A DNA stretch of 64,000 nucleotides from Mesocentrotus franciscanus (lineage: Eukaryota; Echinodermata; Echinoidea; Camarodonta; Strongylocentrotidae). Made by a program: the position numbers and the translations under genes. The notes beneath the pieces were generated by a model, which was not told where the DNA came from, did not search any database, and saw only the letters and a program-made list of their open reading frames with translations. The stretch spans positions 14,510,780 to 14,574,779 of the forward strand of contig CP137679.1 in the NCBI GenBank assembly GCA_037976565.1, written 5' to 3'. Shown here one piece after another: positions 23,975 through 36,293 of this stretch. Every line of letters begins with the position of its first letter. The stretch's first letter is position 1.

Positions 23975-24742
23975 TTTACTTAGGCTGCCGTCCCGTCTTC
24001 TTAATATACTATTTTCGTAATGCAATCAAATTTAAAATTGGGTTCTGGTCATGCGATTCCTTTGTGAAAGAAACTATCCTGAAGCGATTGGAAACGGTTG
24101 ATCATGTAGTACATAAGACTTGGTGTATAATGTAGGCTTTTGAATCATCAAAATGAAAATAAATTGACTAAATTTGACTGATAGTCATATTATACATACA
24201 CTGCACACATAATATGTGTATATAGGACTATGCAAGTCATGTGGCGTGAATGTTTGGTTCAAACACTACAGCTATTTCTTGTCCGATTTTTTCCAATATG
24301 GAGGCATTTAAAGACCTATTTTTTGTCAGGGGACATTTTTTTTCTCCAATGATACATGTATATACTTCCCAACTGAGAGAACAAGAATGGAAAGCTCGTT
24401 TTGCACCTTTACCTTTCTCTTTAAAAGTATAGTGTATTCCGTTTTTTTTAAAGATTTTGGACATATTAGGATTTGGCAGGGCTAAGCGTTGTACCATAAA
24501 AAGAACGCGTATGAAATAAGCCATATAGGTTTCATAGAATTCCATTTAAAAATGAAGAATCAAATGTTTGACGCGGATTAGCAATGATTAGGAGGCGTCA
24601 ATTTAGTGGAACACCGTATAGTTCTTCATCACAATCATTTTTTACAAAATCAACTGCTTTGTGTTTGCTTTCGTGTGCAATGAGAGTCCCAAGACCAATT
24701 TCGAGAACAAAATCAACTGGTCAATTAAATAATGATTTCTTT

Positions 24743-25276
24743 AAAGGTACTATGTCCCATTTGCAGGCCAAAAAAATGAAAAGGTTAAATTCCAACGGCA
24801 TTTGAAAGACAATACTAATTTAGATCTTCCCTAAAAAAAAGTGGGCTTGAAAATGTCTTTAAGTGGGAAAATAACGACTATTAGTTGTCGAATCGACTTA
24901 GGAGCTATAGAGCCAGTAAGTAATAGTCTGATTTTTCAGACCATTGTACCGAATGGTCGTACGTTTTATGCTGCGCAAAGATTCAATCAGTTTAATTTTG
25001 GCCATTACAAGAAGTGGGTTATTGATGTAGACAAATGCTCATGTACCCTTTACAGCTCATTTTATGTATGTTATTACCAAAGATGAAAAAGCCAGTCAGT
25101 CACTCAATAGTGTCTGACAGTGAAGTCTAGCAAGTAAACGGGTTTCCTTGCATAATTTGAATATTAGGACACTGCTAACGTTTAAATATCACAGATAGGA
25201 CATACATGACATATTCATAATTCCTGCAAAGTTCTACAGAATTTGATGTTGGCTGCAAAAGGGACATAGTATCTTT
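24743..25276. mobile_element. Second copy of the 0.53 kb MITE family
   Basis: Same termini as the module at 21761-22287. It is flanked by TTT/AAAG bases that may represent a short target duplication. The frames 24584-25086 inside and next to it are not genes. Confidence 0.85.
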
Positions 25277-25660
25277 AAAGAATTATTAATTTTGTTACAA
25301 ATCGACACCGTTACACTTGGTGTCCCGTAACACACGATATTTCCGAAACTGCCGAAAACTGAATCTGATATCTAACGGTAAATTATTCAATGAAAATTGG
25401 TTTCCAGTCATTATACTCGTCGGGGAATTCTCAAATAGTATTTTGAAAGGTATTCATAAATATTTTGACACGTTAAAGGGAAAGTTATGCCTTTAATTTT
25501 ACTGTTATAATCCAAAGGTGTTGGAGTGGGTTTCTTTCCTCTGTTGTTTATTCAAAGTCCATTATCAGTTCCCTCGCAACGCAGGCGTACCTGACACAAA
25601 CTGATGCTTATGGGATTTACGCCTTCACCCCTGTACATGTATTACCATGCTGTTGAGTAG

Positions 25661-25926
25661 GCCATTTTTCGTAATGTAACCAAATATATTCTTAAGTGCC
25701 TCGATACGAATAATTGAATTTCGATTGTCAGAATGCACATTGCATACATTACGTGTTGTTAGGTAGGGCAAGCAATAATGTATGTCCTACCTAGCAACCA
25801 CTAATGTATACAACTTAAATTCTGACTATTGAGATACATTTATTCGTAACAGGTGAATGAAATCATTTGTATCGAGGCACTTTACAAAGGCGTAAGCATG
25901 AATTTGGTTACATTATGAAAATGGCC
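25661..25926. mobile_element. Fold-back MITE, family of the 19826-19985 palindrome
   Basis: The ends are GGCCATTTTTCGTAATGTAA CC and its inverted counterpart GGTTACATTATGAAAATGGC. AAGTGCCTCGATACGAATAA is likewise repeated inverted (TTTGTATCGAGGCACTTTAC). A second inverted pair inside (GTCAGAATGCAC..GTTAGGTAGG against CCTACCTAGCAAC..ATTCTGAC) makes it a nested hairpin. Confidence 0.8.
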
Positions 25927-26221
25927 AATTATGCTTATGTTACTCTTTCTACATTATATCATTTGAATAGTTTGTAAAATGGGAAAAAGTTATTGGCATA
26001 AAATAACTGAAGAATAGGAAGTTATGCAATGTTATTGATGACAAGGCCACATTGATTAAGAAATAGAGCGCAAATGTTTGTAACTTTTAGATATGTAAAA
26101 TCACAAACTACACATCATAATGAAATCTCCAACATCTGTAGGCCTACTTTTTCGATCTACAGGTGTGGAAAACCACTCATGTAGGAGTGATATTAGGGAT
26201 CACTTCGTTTTTGGAATGCAC

Positions 26222-26571
26222 TTAAAGGGAAAGTACACCCTGATATTGAGGTTTTTTGTTAAAGAAGCAGAAAAATGGGTAGAACAGGTCAGTGAAAGAT
26301 TGAGCGAATTCCGATTAAAAATAAGAAAGTTATGAATTTTGAATTTTGAAGAAAATCAAGGTTTACGAAAATTCTACAGAGCAAATTGGAGAGGACCTTG
26401 CAAGTTGGCAACAGTGTTGCCAAGTTGTGTGTTTGATTTATCGCAACTTAAACAAATCTGAACTTTCTTATTTCTTAATCGGAATTTGCTCAAACTTTCA
26501 TTGATGACTTGTTCCTCTCATTTCTCTGCTTCTATTGAAACAAAATCAATATCAGGGCGGACTTCCCCTTT
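26222..26571. mobile_element. Fold-back MITE of about 350 bp
   Basis: The left end, with TTAAAGGGAAAGTACACCCT then AAGAAGCAGAAAAATG and GCGAATTCCGATTAAAAATA, is matched inverted by TCGGAATTTGCTCAAACTTT, CATTTCTCTGCTTCT and GGCGGACTTCCCCTTTA. The flanks at about 26180-26215 and 26637-26685 also mirror each other (ATTAGGGATCA..TTTTGGAATG), so it sits inside another inverted-repeat element. Confidence 0.7.
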
Positions 26572-27091
26572 AGAAGAGGGGAATGAACTCTCTAAAGAGT
26601 TATTCAAACTACAAAATTATAGTGAAATCCACTATATTTTGGAATGGGTTCAGCTCTAAAACCACTTGATCCCTAATATTATGACACATAAACCATGTAC
26701 AGTTGTATTTTCACTCCTCTGCATAGAGAGTATAAGACTCGTCTATCATGTCTATTGTGGCTAGACAATTGGAATCGATTGATCTCTTTAATATTGTAAA
26801 AGATGTGAAGAAATAAAGTTTCTTTTTGCAACCGTAGATGTGTATTTTGTTTTTCTTCAATTTAAATCGAGACTTGACATCAGCTGGGGGAATAATACTG
26901 ATGTAACAAGCACCAAACGCTGTCATTTGATGATGGAAAAATACGTCACTGAGAAAACCATTCAATCAACAATAAACATGTTTTTCTCAAACGTCTCTCA
27001 AAGCTATAATATGACAAGGATACTCTTTCCATCATGTGATTTTCTTGTTTCGGATGCGCTGATGCTATTGAAATAGGTCGCATCCTAAATA

Positions 27092-27394
27092 TTGGCAGCT
27101 AATATTGATTCAGGTGACATGGACTACAATAAGTCCTTGAATTTCCCATGTGACAATTCCTTATTTCTTACTCCAACAAATGATTATGAAATTATTAATG
27201 TAGTTCAACACCTAAATTCTACAAAATCTAGTGGCCATGATAGTATAAGTGTTCTCTTATTGAAACAAATAATCTTTAATATCGTAACCCCCCTGACATA
27301 TATATTTAATCTATCAATTTCAACGGGTGTATGCCCAAATTTGCTTAAAATCGCTAAAGTAATTCCTATTTATAAAAGGACGATTCCTCATTAA
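27092..27394 (+). pseudogene. N-terminal part of RT ORF, ending at a 1-nt frameshift
   Basis: This frame encodes the region before RT motif 1 (for example STKSSGHDSISVLLLKQI and the AKVIPIYK motif). It runs into a stop because of a one-base shift near 27380; the expected SLISNYRPISLLPS continues in the next frame at about 27385-27495. This joins on to the downstream ORF at the amino-acid level, showing a single recent lesion. Confidence 0.85.
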
Positions 27395-27495
27395 TAAGTA
27401 ATTATAGGCCAATATCATTATTACCAAGTATCTCTAAAATTCTTGAAAAAATAATATATAAAAGACTTAACACTTTTTTACAAAAAAATAATTCA

Positions 27496-28713
27496 TTGAT
27501 TCCTAACCAGTTCGGCTTTAGAATTGGTCATTCTACCGATTACGCAATTTTGCATATGTATGATAAAATAATTGAGGCTTTTGCGAACAGTGAACATATT
27601 ATTGGAGTATTTATGGACTTGTCAAAAGCTTTTGATACGATTGATCATAAAATATTAATTCATAAATTACAATACTATGGCGTAAGAGGTCAAGCTCTTT
27701 CATGGTTTACAAATTATTTACAAGACAGACAACAATACGTATCTTTTCAAAATCATGAATCATCAAAATTAACTATTAAATGTGGAGTACCGCAAGGATC
27801 TATATTGGGTCCATTGTTATTTATTATTTATATAAATGATATTATTGAAACCTCTTCACTCTTAAATTTTATCATCTTTGCTGATGATACGAGTATTTCT
27901 TATTCCCATAAAAACTTGGATACGCTCATAACGCGGTTAAACTGTGAATTAATGAAAATTTCTAGGTGGTTTAAATCTAATAAATTGTCATTAAATCTTA
28001 GTAAAACAAATTTCATTTATTTTAAAAAGACTAACGTACATGATATAAGAAATTGTAATATTGAGATTGATGGCTTGCCTCTCATTGAAAAACAATCTGT
28101 AAAATTTTTAGGAGTCACTATTGATTCTCATCTCAAATTTAATGAGCATATACTTAATATACATACATCAGTATCGAGGAATATTGGAATACTGTATAAG
28201 TTAAAACGATTTCTTTCTGAAAGATCTATGATTATATTATACAATTCTATAATTTTATCACATGTGATATATTGTAATATTGTGTGGGGTAATTGTAGTT
28301 TAACAAGAATTAATTCCTTATTTTTACTTCAAAAGAGAGCGATTCGCTTGATCACTAACTCAAATTATATATCACACACGGAACCTTTATTTCATCGTTT
28401 AAAAACATTAAAAATACAAGATATTCACATTTTTCAGAAAAGCATTTTTATGTATAAATATTCTCATAATCAACTGCCATCCCTATTTCACAACATTTAC
28501 AGTTTAAACTCAAACATTCACACATATCCCACCCGTTGTTCAACAAATTATCACTTAGAAAATCCTAAAATACTTTTAGCCCTAAAGTCAGTAAGACATC
28601 ATGGACCAGATGTTTGGAACTCCTTACCAAATTCAATAAGGCATTGTTCATCTCTCTATTCTTTTAAAGCATCTCTTAAAAAAACTCTCATATCGAAGTA
28701 TCTACAAAACTGA
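27496..28713 (+). pseudogene. Reverse transcriptase domain and C-terminus of jockey/CR1-like LINE
   Basis: This 405-codon open stretch carries the canonical RT blocks: QFGFRIGHSTDYAI (block 2), FMDLSKAFDTIDH (block 3, catalytic Asp), CGVPQGSILGPLLFIIYIND (block 4), FADDT (residues 128-132, catalytic Asp pair) and KFLGVTIDSHL (block 7). The C-terminus ends GPDVWNSLPNSIR..SSLYSFKASLKK, a hallmark of jockey/CR1-group ORF2 proteins. The ATG at 27496 is internal, since true reading continues from upstream in frame with NYRPISLLPS at about 27400. No lesion is seen within this part. Confidence 0.93.
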
Positions 28714-29309
28714 TTTCAACATGCAGTAGGCAATTATCATTGATATCTCAAATTTTGGTCACATTGCAACTCATTTTTGGAAATTGTGTTTTCTATTTCG
28801 TATTCTTGGATATATTTATTGAAAAGGCTACATTTGTTTTAACTCCACCATACAATATAAAGCTACATGCACACGTTACACACACATACAAACACACGCA
28901 CACACACACATACAAACACACACACACACATAATATACACTTACACAACACACTCACAAACCCATACACAAATGTTTAAACACTTTTTCATTATAAGTTC
29001 TCCCTTAAGATTTTTTTTGGTTTTTTTGAGGCCGCCATCCTCGTCAAGCATCGCTTATGATTGCGGTCTCCTGCACTTTTTCTACAAACAGTTAGGATAA
29101 TACTTCAAATTTATGATATGTTATGGAAATATTAAGTTTCGTTATTTTATGTACACATGTAAAAAAAGATGTTAAAAAAAACACATTTTGACATGAAGTA
29201 ATTATTGTTTGTATATGTTGTATTATACCTTACATTTATATGTTCCTTGTAATTCAGTTATATTATATTTGGAAAAATGCAGAAATAAAATTAAATTTAA
29301 AAAAAAATC

Positions 29310-29812
29310 AAATCATATACTTTGGTCAACCTGATTCTTAAAATGGTCACTTCACAGTCAAGCACTGGTTTCTTGCAAACGGGTCAAATTATAAAGATAG
29401 ATGTTTAATGATGCATTTGATACATTTTGGTGAACACAAAGTCATGTCATACAAAGGAAGTTTCCGGATTTGTTTCTCTCCGTACAGATTTCGAAGAGAT
29501 TTCGCATTCCTCCCAGTAATGACATGATATGAAATATATTTTTTCCGTTTCAATATGAACATAAGTAAACATGTACAAGGTATATATAAATTGAATAAAG
29601 AAATAAAACAATAATATTGTTACAAAAGACAAAATAGAAATATTGAAGAACTGGAACTGATAACGGAACATTGTTGGCTTAATGAAACGGAGGGGCATGC
29701 TAAAGAAGCAATGCTTTTGTATGGTGAGTTATAACAGTATACTAAAAAAACACGAACAAATCTCGATACGCCTAAGTAAATTTATATAAGAGAGAGAGAG
29801 GGTGGGAGAGAA

Positions 29813-29846
<34 letters not shown>

Positions 29847-29860
29847 TGAAAGAGCGTGAA

Positions 29861-29891
<31 letters not shown>

Positions 29892-30095
29892 AAGAGACAG
29901 AGAGAGACAGAGAGAGACACACACAGAGAGAGGGAGAGAAATAGATAGTGAAAGAGAGAGAGAGAGAGAGAGAGGGATGTAGAATATAAAGAGACAAGAA
30001 CGTGGAGATTGTGGACAGGAGCGAATATGAGGTTTGTTAGGCACGTGTTCAAAATATTTTACCACTTAATCAATTAATTTACCACCATATTCCCA
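29310..30095. other. Non-coding stretch with GA-rich simple repeat
   Basis: No gene. (GA)n with interruptions occupies 29789-29975. The long Ser/Leu open frames on the minus strand reflect the repeat only. Confidence 0.7.
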
Positions 30096-30096
30096 C

Positions 30097-30245
30097 TTGA
30101 ATAATCCCAAAATCTTATTAGCACACAGATCTATCAAGCACACCGGTCCTGACATAATTATGGAACTCGCTACCAGATGCAGTCAAGTCACACACTTCTC
30201 TCTATTCATTCAAGACAGCCTAAAACAATATAATATGATGACCCT
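30097..30245 (+). pseudogene. Fragment of a second jockey/CR1-like LINE C-terminus
   Basis: NNPKILLAHRSIKHTGPDI, followed after a one-base shift by WNSLPDAVKSHTSLYSFKTA, matches the end of the RT protein at 28550-28680. Only about 145 bp remain, and a CT microsatellite (30278-30330) follows shortly after. Confidence 0.8.
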
Positions 30246-30272
30246 GGACCCAAATGAAACATTACATGTATT

Positions 30273-30319
<47 letters not shown>

Positions 30320-30715
30320 GCCTGTCTGCCTGTCTGTTTGTTTGTTTGTCTGTCTATTTTTTCCCTCTCTACCCCCGCCCTCTTAATCTGTATTTCCCGC
30401 ACTTTCACCCCTCACTTCTGCCATCTGCCTAATGAAATGAAAGTTAATGAAAGTTATCAATCTTGGTACAAATAATAGTAAATATTTCTTCTGATGATTC
30501 TTAGTTAATATTCACTTCAAAATGCTTATCATATTCAGAGGATTTCATTTTTGGGGGGCCTGCTAATGGGCCACCCTTCCTATAAATAATGTCCCAACCT
30601 CAATTTTTCATCATATCGAATTGCGTAATGCAGGCGAGACCGCCGAGAGCGTTTCCCTTGTTTCACTCCTCGTCTCTTTCACTGCTTCTATATAAGGCCT
30701 ACCGGAGTATTGGCG

Positions 30716-30960
30716 CAACCGGAGTGTTGGCTCAGTCAGTAGAGCGTCCGCCTCACAACCGGGAGGTCGTGGGTTCGAACCCCGGCCGCGTCATACCAAA
30801 AGACGTTAAAAGATGGGAGTTGCTACTACCTTGTTTGGCGTTCAACAATAAGGGGATAGAGCAATGTCGATCTGGCGCTGCTCAGTGGCTGCCGGGCTCA
30901 CGATGAATTGGCCAAAAGAATTTCCATTTTCGGTTTAACTTATTAAAATTTGGAGTGGAC
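30716..30960 (+). mobile_element. tRNA-derived SINE
   Basis: The sequence GTTGGCTCAGTCAGTAGAGC is an A box and GGGTTCGAACCCCGG is a B box, spaced as in a tRNA. The anticodon stem does not close (UCCG against CGGGA with mismatch) and the acceptor stem is missing. A tRNA-unrelated body follows, ending near TTATTATTATTATTAT at 30970-30988. This is a SINE rather than a functional tRNA. Confidence 0.7.
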
Positions 30961-30989
30961 TTTAAAATATTATTATTATTATTATTATA

Positions 30990-32770
30990 TTTTCTACAAT
31001 TTAAAAAATATACTGCATTCTTTTGCTGATCATGGCGACATAAGCAGATGCTCTTGAAAATGTATAAATCATTTTGTCTATTCTTTATTTAATTGCAAGA
31101 AATGGTCAGTGTTTAAAATAATGAAAATGATATGTATCAATTTCTTTCGACTTACCACCTGTGCATCCATCTGCACTACCGTACAATAAACATGAAAGAG
31201 TTGTAGCCAAATTAAAATACATTTTAATTACCAAGTTTCCAGTTTGTGATCCACCCAGATCCAGTGATCTTGACTTAACATGAGCATACAATCTTAACTT
31301 TCTGGTCATTCGGTACTTTTATCTCACAATTTTACTACCTGTTCCTGTGATTAATTTGTTGTCGCTTTCTCACAATTTTCAGCTTGTCCTAAAAGTCCTT
31401 TGCCCTTGAGATGGGCAAATAGTATACAGATAGTTCGACGAGTTTTCTTGACATCATCTTCAAACCACATCTGTATCAGAAAGACCAAGTATATAAAGGA
31501 AGATAACGTTCACTATATACAGCTCAGATCTCAGTCTTCGAAACTACATTTAAAACCACATACACTCTCCATTTCTCTCTGTGGTATGTGTGGTCGAATA
31601 ATCATGTAAATCATGTAATGTGGATCGGGTACTTTGATATACAACAAGCCAATCGCCGATCTTTTAAAGTACCACCTTCAAATTTAGGACTACTGTTAAG
31701 ATTTTACAAGGGCATTGTGAAACATGTGTTCAAGATCAAATTAAACCTTGGTAAAAAAAATATATATATTTAATAATTTTAACACGTTTAAAAGATATTA
31801 GCTGATTAGCAGCCCAATACAATAGTATTGCTCCCGGACTCGCTTCAAAAACTTCCTCATACAATAATTATGTAAATTTTCTCCACGGTCAATATAATTC
31901 ACTAGCCGAATTCTAAATTCAACCCTTAACCAATCACCCTACTCCAAGACCTACAACTAACTTAAAAACTTAAGTGCAACCCTAACACTACCTAGCCCTC
32001 TATATCTGACGAAATAAAACCCGCCCAGAGCAAAAATCGGAGGACCTAACATTATGTATCGTCATAACGAGAAAGGTGTGATAAGTTCTCAAATAAATTT
32101 TATATTATTATGGCAACATAAACGTGTTGAATATTTTTTTTTTACCAAAGGGAGCAGTTTACCGAAGCGTTCATCAATGACATATGTGGGACGAAATAGA
32201 GGTGTAATTTTTGTTTAAAGGCTCTTACGAAATATACATGAAACACCTTTTTAGACATCAAGATGAATAAATAAAATCAAGCACCGTCCGGGAGAAAATA
32301 GTACCTCATGTTAAATAAACTTACCATGTCCACCGATTATTTAAGCGTATGTACTGACATAGCCATTAAAGATTACAAGTACAAAAAGAAACAATAATAA
32401 TAATGGCCTTTAATTTATTAAAAGGAATACGATAGAGGCATACGTGATAGGCCTGCACCCCGGAAAGGAGGAGACACTTGAAAGATTGGGCCTTCATTAA
32501 AAATGCAGAAAGCAGTTGATCAATATGGATGGTGTGTGCGCATCAGGGATGACCGAAGGGTAGGGCTGCTCCCTTTTTGAGAACCAAGGGAAAAGAAGAA
32601 ATGCGGCAATGGAGGAAAGGAAACACTGGAGACCTTGCGGGCTGAAAGTTAAACGGTGGATTTGAGGTGGATTTGAGGGTCTTGCAGGTAATTGATCATG
32701 TCGGAATAGTGATGATATTTGCCCAAAGCGAGAGATGAAATAAAACTGAAAAGTTATGGAAAAGACGGAA
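30990..32770. other. Non-coding stretch
   Basis: No recognisable gene or element. Several diverged repeat-like segments (for example CCCTTAACCAATCACCC near 31920 and CCCTAACACTACC near 31980) cannot be assigned. Confidence 0.5.
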
Positions 32771-32774
32771 TAAA

Positions 32775-33095
32775 ATAGAAAGATGAGGAGGAGGAAGAGG
32801 AGGATGAGGAGGAGAAGGATGTTGAATATAAGGAGGAGGAAGAGGAGTAGGGGATAATGATTAGGATCAGAAATGAGGAAAACAAAAAAAGAGGAATCAT
32901 TTTTTATGATTGAGGAGGAGGACTACGATTGGAATAAGAAGAAGAAGAAAAAGAAGCAAAAGAAAAGAATAAGAAAAAGAAGGAAAGAAAGGAGAAGGAG
33001 GAGAAGGAGAAGGAGAAGGAGAAGGAGAAGCAGAAGAAGAAGGGGAAAGAAGAAGAAAAAAGAAGAAAAGGACGAAAAAGAAAAAAAGGAGTTCT
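32775..33095. repeat. Purine-rich (GGA/GAA)n tract
   Basis: About 320 bp of almost pure A/G on the plus strand. The Lys/Arg/Glu-rich frames through it have no independent support. Confidence 0.9.
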
Positions 33096-34595
33096 AAGAC
33101 GCCCGCATAGTCAGAATTCGAATTTTGGGAAGGAATGGGGGGTGGTTCGCGAAATGAGTGTCCTACGGTGGGGGTAGTTTCCAGCCACAAGACCTTGTCA
33201 GTCGTTGGGCATAACAGTGTCTGCAAAATGAGACTATGCTATGTAGGTTATGTAAGCTGAAACAGCCAGAAACTGACAGATCTAGGCTAAAATCTACTCA
33301 AGGCTTTAGGAATTGTGGAAAAGTGTCAGATTGAAGTCTGTGCTTGCAGAATAAGTGGAAGGGATGCAAGAGGGTCACAGTCTCAATCCATTGCGAAGCT
33401 TGAAGATTTTATATCTGCTTCAATGAAAAAAAAGACTAACTTGCACTCTTTAGTGCACGATCATTATTTGCCTTCAAAGCCTGTTCAGAGTGAACATGAG
33501 TTTTACAATAATAGCCCAGCTAATCAGATAGAAGGGGAGATACCTTTATTGGGGCCTCCGTGCTTTAGGGCGTTATTTCAAGCCAGGAAATAGACCGTAT
33601 AATTATGAAGAGGCATTTTTTGATCGCCATCATGAAGGACTATAAATTATGGAGAAGCCTATTATTATCTAAATCCCGCAGAGGGCAGATTTTTTTTTTC
33701 GCCATGTGATTGACTTCAAGGAGATACAATATAGAACAAAGATGAAACAGTAAAAATCAAGGCCTAAATATAATAATGAAATATGATAATAACATAATTA
33801 TGAGCTGTATACCAAGTAATGTACCCATACAAAATGCATCATCTTCATTTAACCAAGTTACATTTTTAATGTATAACCTTAATCATCTTGATTGAACAAA
33901 TTTTTTTTGTTTAAACTCCTTTTTTATTATGAAATTTCGAAAAGAACAGCAGGGATCCTTTAAGGGGCACTTTTTCTTGATTGACATACCTTTTATGTTC
34001 AGAAAGCTGGGCCTTTTTCTTGAGATTTTCAGATGGCTTTGTGCACAGCATAGACTACCCAAGAGTGACGTTATACTGGCCAAATTGTCAAGGTTGCTGG
34101 TTCCAAATAATGTTGTGCTAATGACAATAGCCTGGTGATCACACCAGCGCCAAAAACTGAATTTGCCCTGCTCCAGCTCCGTTGCTTGAATGATTTCGGG
34201 GTGAACTTCATGCGCAGGCTCTATGGTTTGGAACCAGTAACCTGGACGACGAGCAAATTCGTTCGGTACTCTCTATAGCAAACAAAAAGGGGTGAGAGCA
34301 AGGGCAGAGATGAAGGAAAAGGAAAAAAGAACGTGAGATAATATAATGATATAGCCTGGAGTAACGTCAAATGTCTTTATGGAAACAAAGTATCACAGAA
34401 ACCGCTAAATGCTAAAAATGTATATAATTTGGGGTATCTGATTTTGATGACGAAATAACATTTCAGATACATGTTTAGGGCAGCATGGCGCCCGAATATA
34501 ACCTCATTTATTGTATTTTTATATCGAAATTAAATGGGGGTAGTGTTTTCTTCCGGGCAAGAGGCCCTCAAGGCCCTCACGCCCCCCCCCGGCCT

Positions 34596-34626
<31 letters not shown>

Positions 34627-34800
34627 ATTCCTACCCCTCTCTCAGTAACCTCCTTTCTTTTCTCATCTTATTTCTCTACTACCTTTTGGAATAATTGTTT
34701 TCTTTTTCGGGGACAGGGCAACCAAGCACGTACGGCTCGAGTCCCATTTACATATTACAAGCGTCAGTGCAAGAGCCTGAAGAAAATGCCATGTAGGTGA
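33096..34800. other. Stretch without a confident gene
   Basis: The frame 33315-33593 (92 codons, cysteine/serine-containing, no low complexity) is the only one that looks protein-like, but I cannot identify it and its flanks show no clear splice or promoter signals. A CT run lies at 34602-34626. Nothing else is supported. Confidence 0.5.
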
Positions 34801-34804
34801 AGAA

Positions 34805-35258
34805 GATCGTAGAGGGAAAAAAAGAGGAGGATATGTGAGGAGGATTATAAGAAGGAGAATAAGAACGACAGGAAAGAGGAAGGGGAGAGAAAATGAGTTG
34901 CACGAAAAGAAGATTGAAGTCATATATAGTAGAAATTTGACGAAGAGTAAGAAGAAGAGGAAGAAGAAGAAGCAGGAGATGAAAAAGAAGCAGGAAGATG
35001 AAGAAAGAGGAAAAGAAGCAGGAGCTAGCTAGAAGAAGGAAACGAAGAAGAAGAAGAAGGCCGAGAAGGAGAAGGAGAGGAAAACGGAAGCCGGAAGAAG
35101 AAAGTGGAAAAGAGAAGGAGGAGAGGAAGAAGAAGACCGGGGAAGAAGAAGAAGAAGAAGAAGAAGAAGAAGAAGAAGAAGGAGAAGAAAAGGAAGAAGA
35201 AGAAGAAGAAGAAGAAGAAGAAGAAGAAGAAGAAGAAGAAGAAGAAGAAGAAAAGGAA

Positions 35259-35305
<47 letters not shown>

Positions 35306-35525
35306 AGAAGAAGAAGAATTAAGAAGAAGAAGAATTAGTGAGAAGAAGCTAGAAGATGAAGAAGAAAAAGAAAAAGAAGAAGGAGAGGAAAACGAAAGCC
35401 GGAAGAAGAAGAAAGCAGAAAAGAAGAAGGAGAAGAAGAAAACGAAAACGAAGAAGAAGGAAACGAAGAAGAATTATCGGTGAAGAAGAAGAAGGAGAAG
35501 GAGAAGGAGAAGAAGAAATAGGTAA
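34805..35525. repeat. Long (GAA)n/(GGA)n purine tract
   Basis: More than 700 bp almost entirely of A and G on the plus strand, with an almost pure GAA core at about 35140-35320. GAA/TTC tracts of this length can form triplex (H-DNA) and interfere with replication and transcription. The 161-codon Glu-rich open frame here comes from the repeat, not from a gene. It lies about 600 bp upstream of the SCYL3 start codon. Confidence 0.95.
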
Positions 35526-36110
35526 ATCACTAAGAAAACATTGAAGAGAAGATAAAGAGAATCGTTAAGAAGAAGCCATGAAGAGAAGAAGAAGGTTTGA
35601 GACGAGTTACTGTGTAGTGAAAAGGGAGGAAAAATATGTAAAAAATGGAGATATAGGAGTAGAAGAACAAAACAATTTGAAAGAAAAATTGGATATTCTC
35701 AAAAAATATAGAGAGAGACGGGTAGGCCTACGAAGAACGTGCGAAACTTTTTTGTTGACTCATGAATGCATGACGCACTACTAACTAGTGGGCCTGGGAG
35801 GGCGCTAGATAGATCAGCTAATTTGGAAAATAAAAATGGCGACTTCCACGACACTGAAAAACTACACGGGGTCAAGTTAAGGCTTCATCAACCGACTTTG
35901 TTGTAGGACGAATAAAAGTTTGATACTTCCTTATACACGACGTATCATTTTACACCTACTGGATATATTAAGTTGTAGTGCCTTGTTGAAAAAGGTATAA
36001 GTAAAGGCTAATACAGTCAGTAAGTGACTCCTCCACGTAGGCGTTGTCGCCAAAAAAGAAGCCCCGCCACTGGCACCAGCGTAAACAGGACGAGACGCTA
36101 GCGGTGAAGA

Positions 36111-36293
36111 ATGGGCGTGGAGAGCAGTGCACTTTCCGGCTGTACGCTGGAGGATCCATTGCCAGAATCGGCATCGGCGCAAGATTGGAAAATTCACCCT
36201 GCCAAGAGGCCAGATGGTTCGAGAGTATCTGTTTTTGTTCACAAATATGATGAGGAGAAATCACGACAGGACATTTATCAACATGCAGCAAAT
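36111..36293 (+). CDS. SCYL3: SCYL3 exon 1 (residues 1-61)
   Basis: Start ATG followed by GGC (Gly2, the myristoylation site). It ends GCAGCAAAT|GTAATA, phase 0. It covers the N-terminal edge of the pseudokinase domain ([11 protein letters not shown]). Confidence 0.93.

Larger units (their letters stand above)
27088..29308 (+). mobile_element. 5'-truncated non-LTR retrotransposon (jockey/CR1-like)
   Basis: The element contains a reverse-transcriptase ORF, a 3' UTR and a terminal A-rich tail (about 29290-29308, after AATAAAATTAAATTT). Homology to RT-class proteins begins abruptly at about 27088, consistent with 5' truncation. The 3' UTR includes a (CA)n tract (28880-28935). A fragment of the same family lies at 30100-30240. 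It is largely intact, so a relatively recent insertion. Confidence 0.85.

Noticed and set aside
29729..30065. Ser/Leu-rich minus-strand frames of about 100 codons
   Set aside because: Simple GA repeat, open in all three frames.
30720..30792. Functional tRNA gene
   Set aside because: A and B boxes are present, but the anticodon stem and acceptor stem do not form; SINE head.
34998..35483. 161-codon Glu/Lys-rich open frame
   Set aside because: Entirely explained by the GAA/GGA purine tract; also open in other frames.
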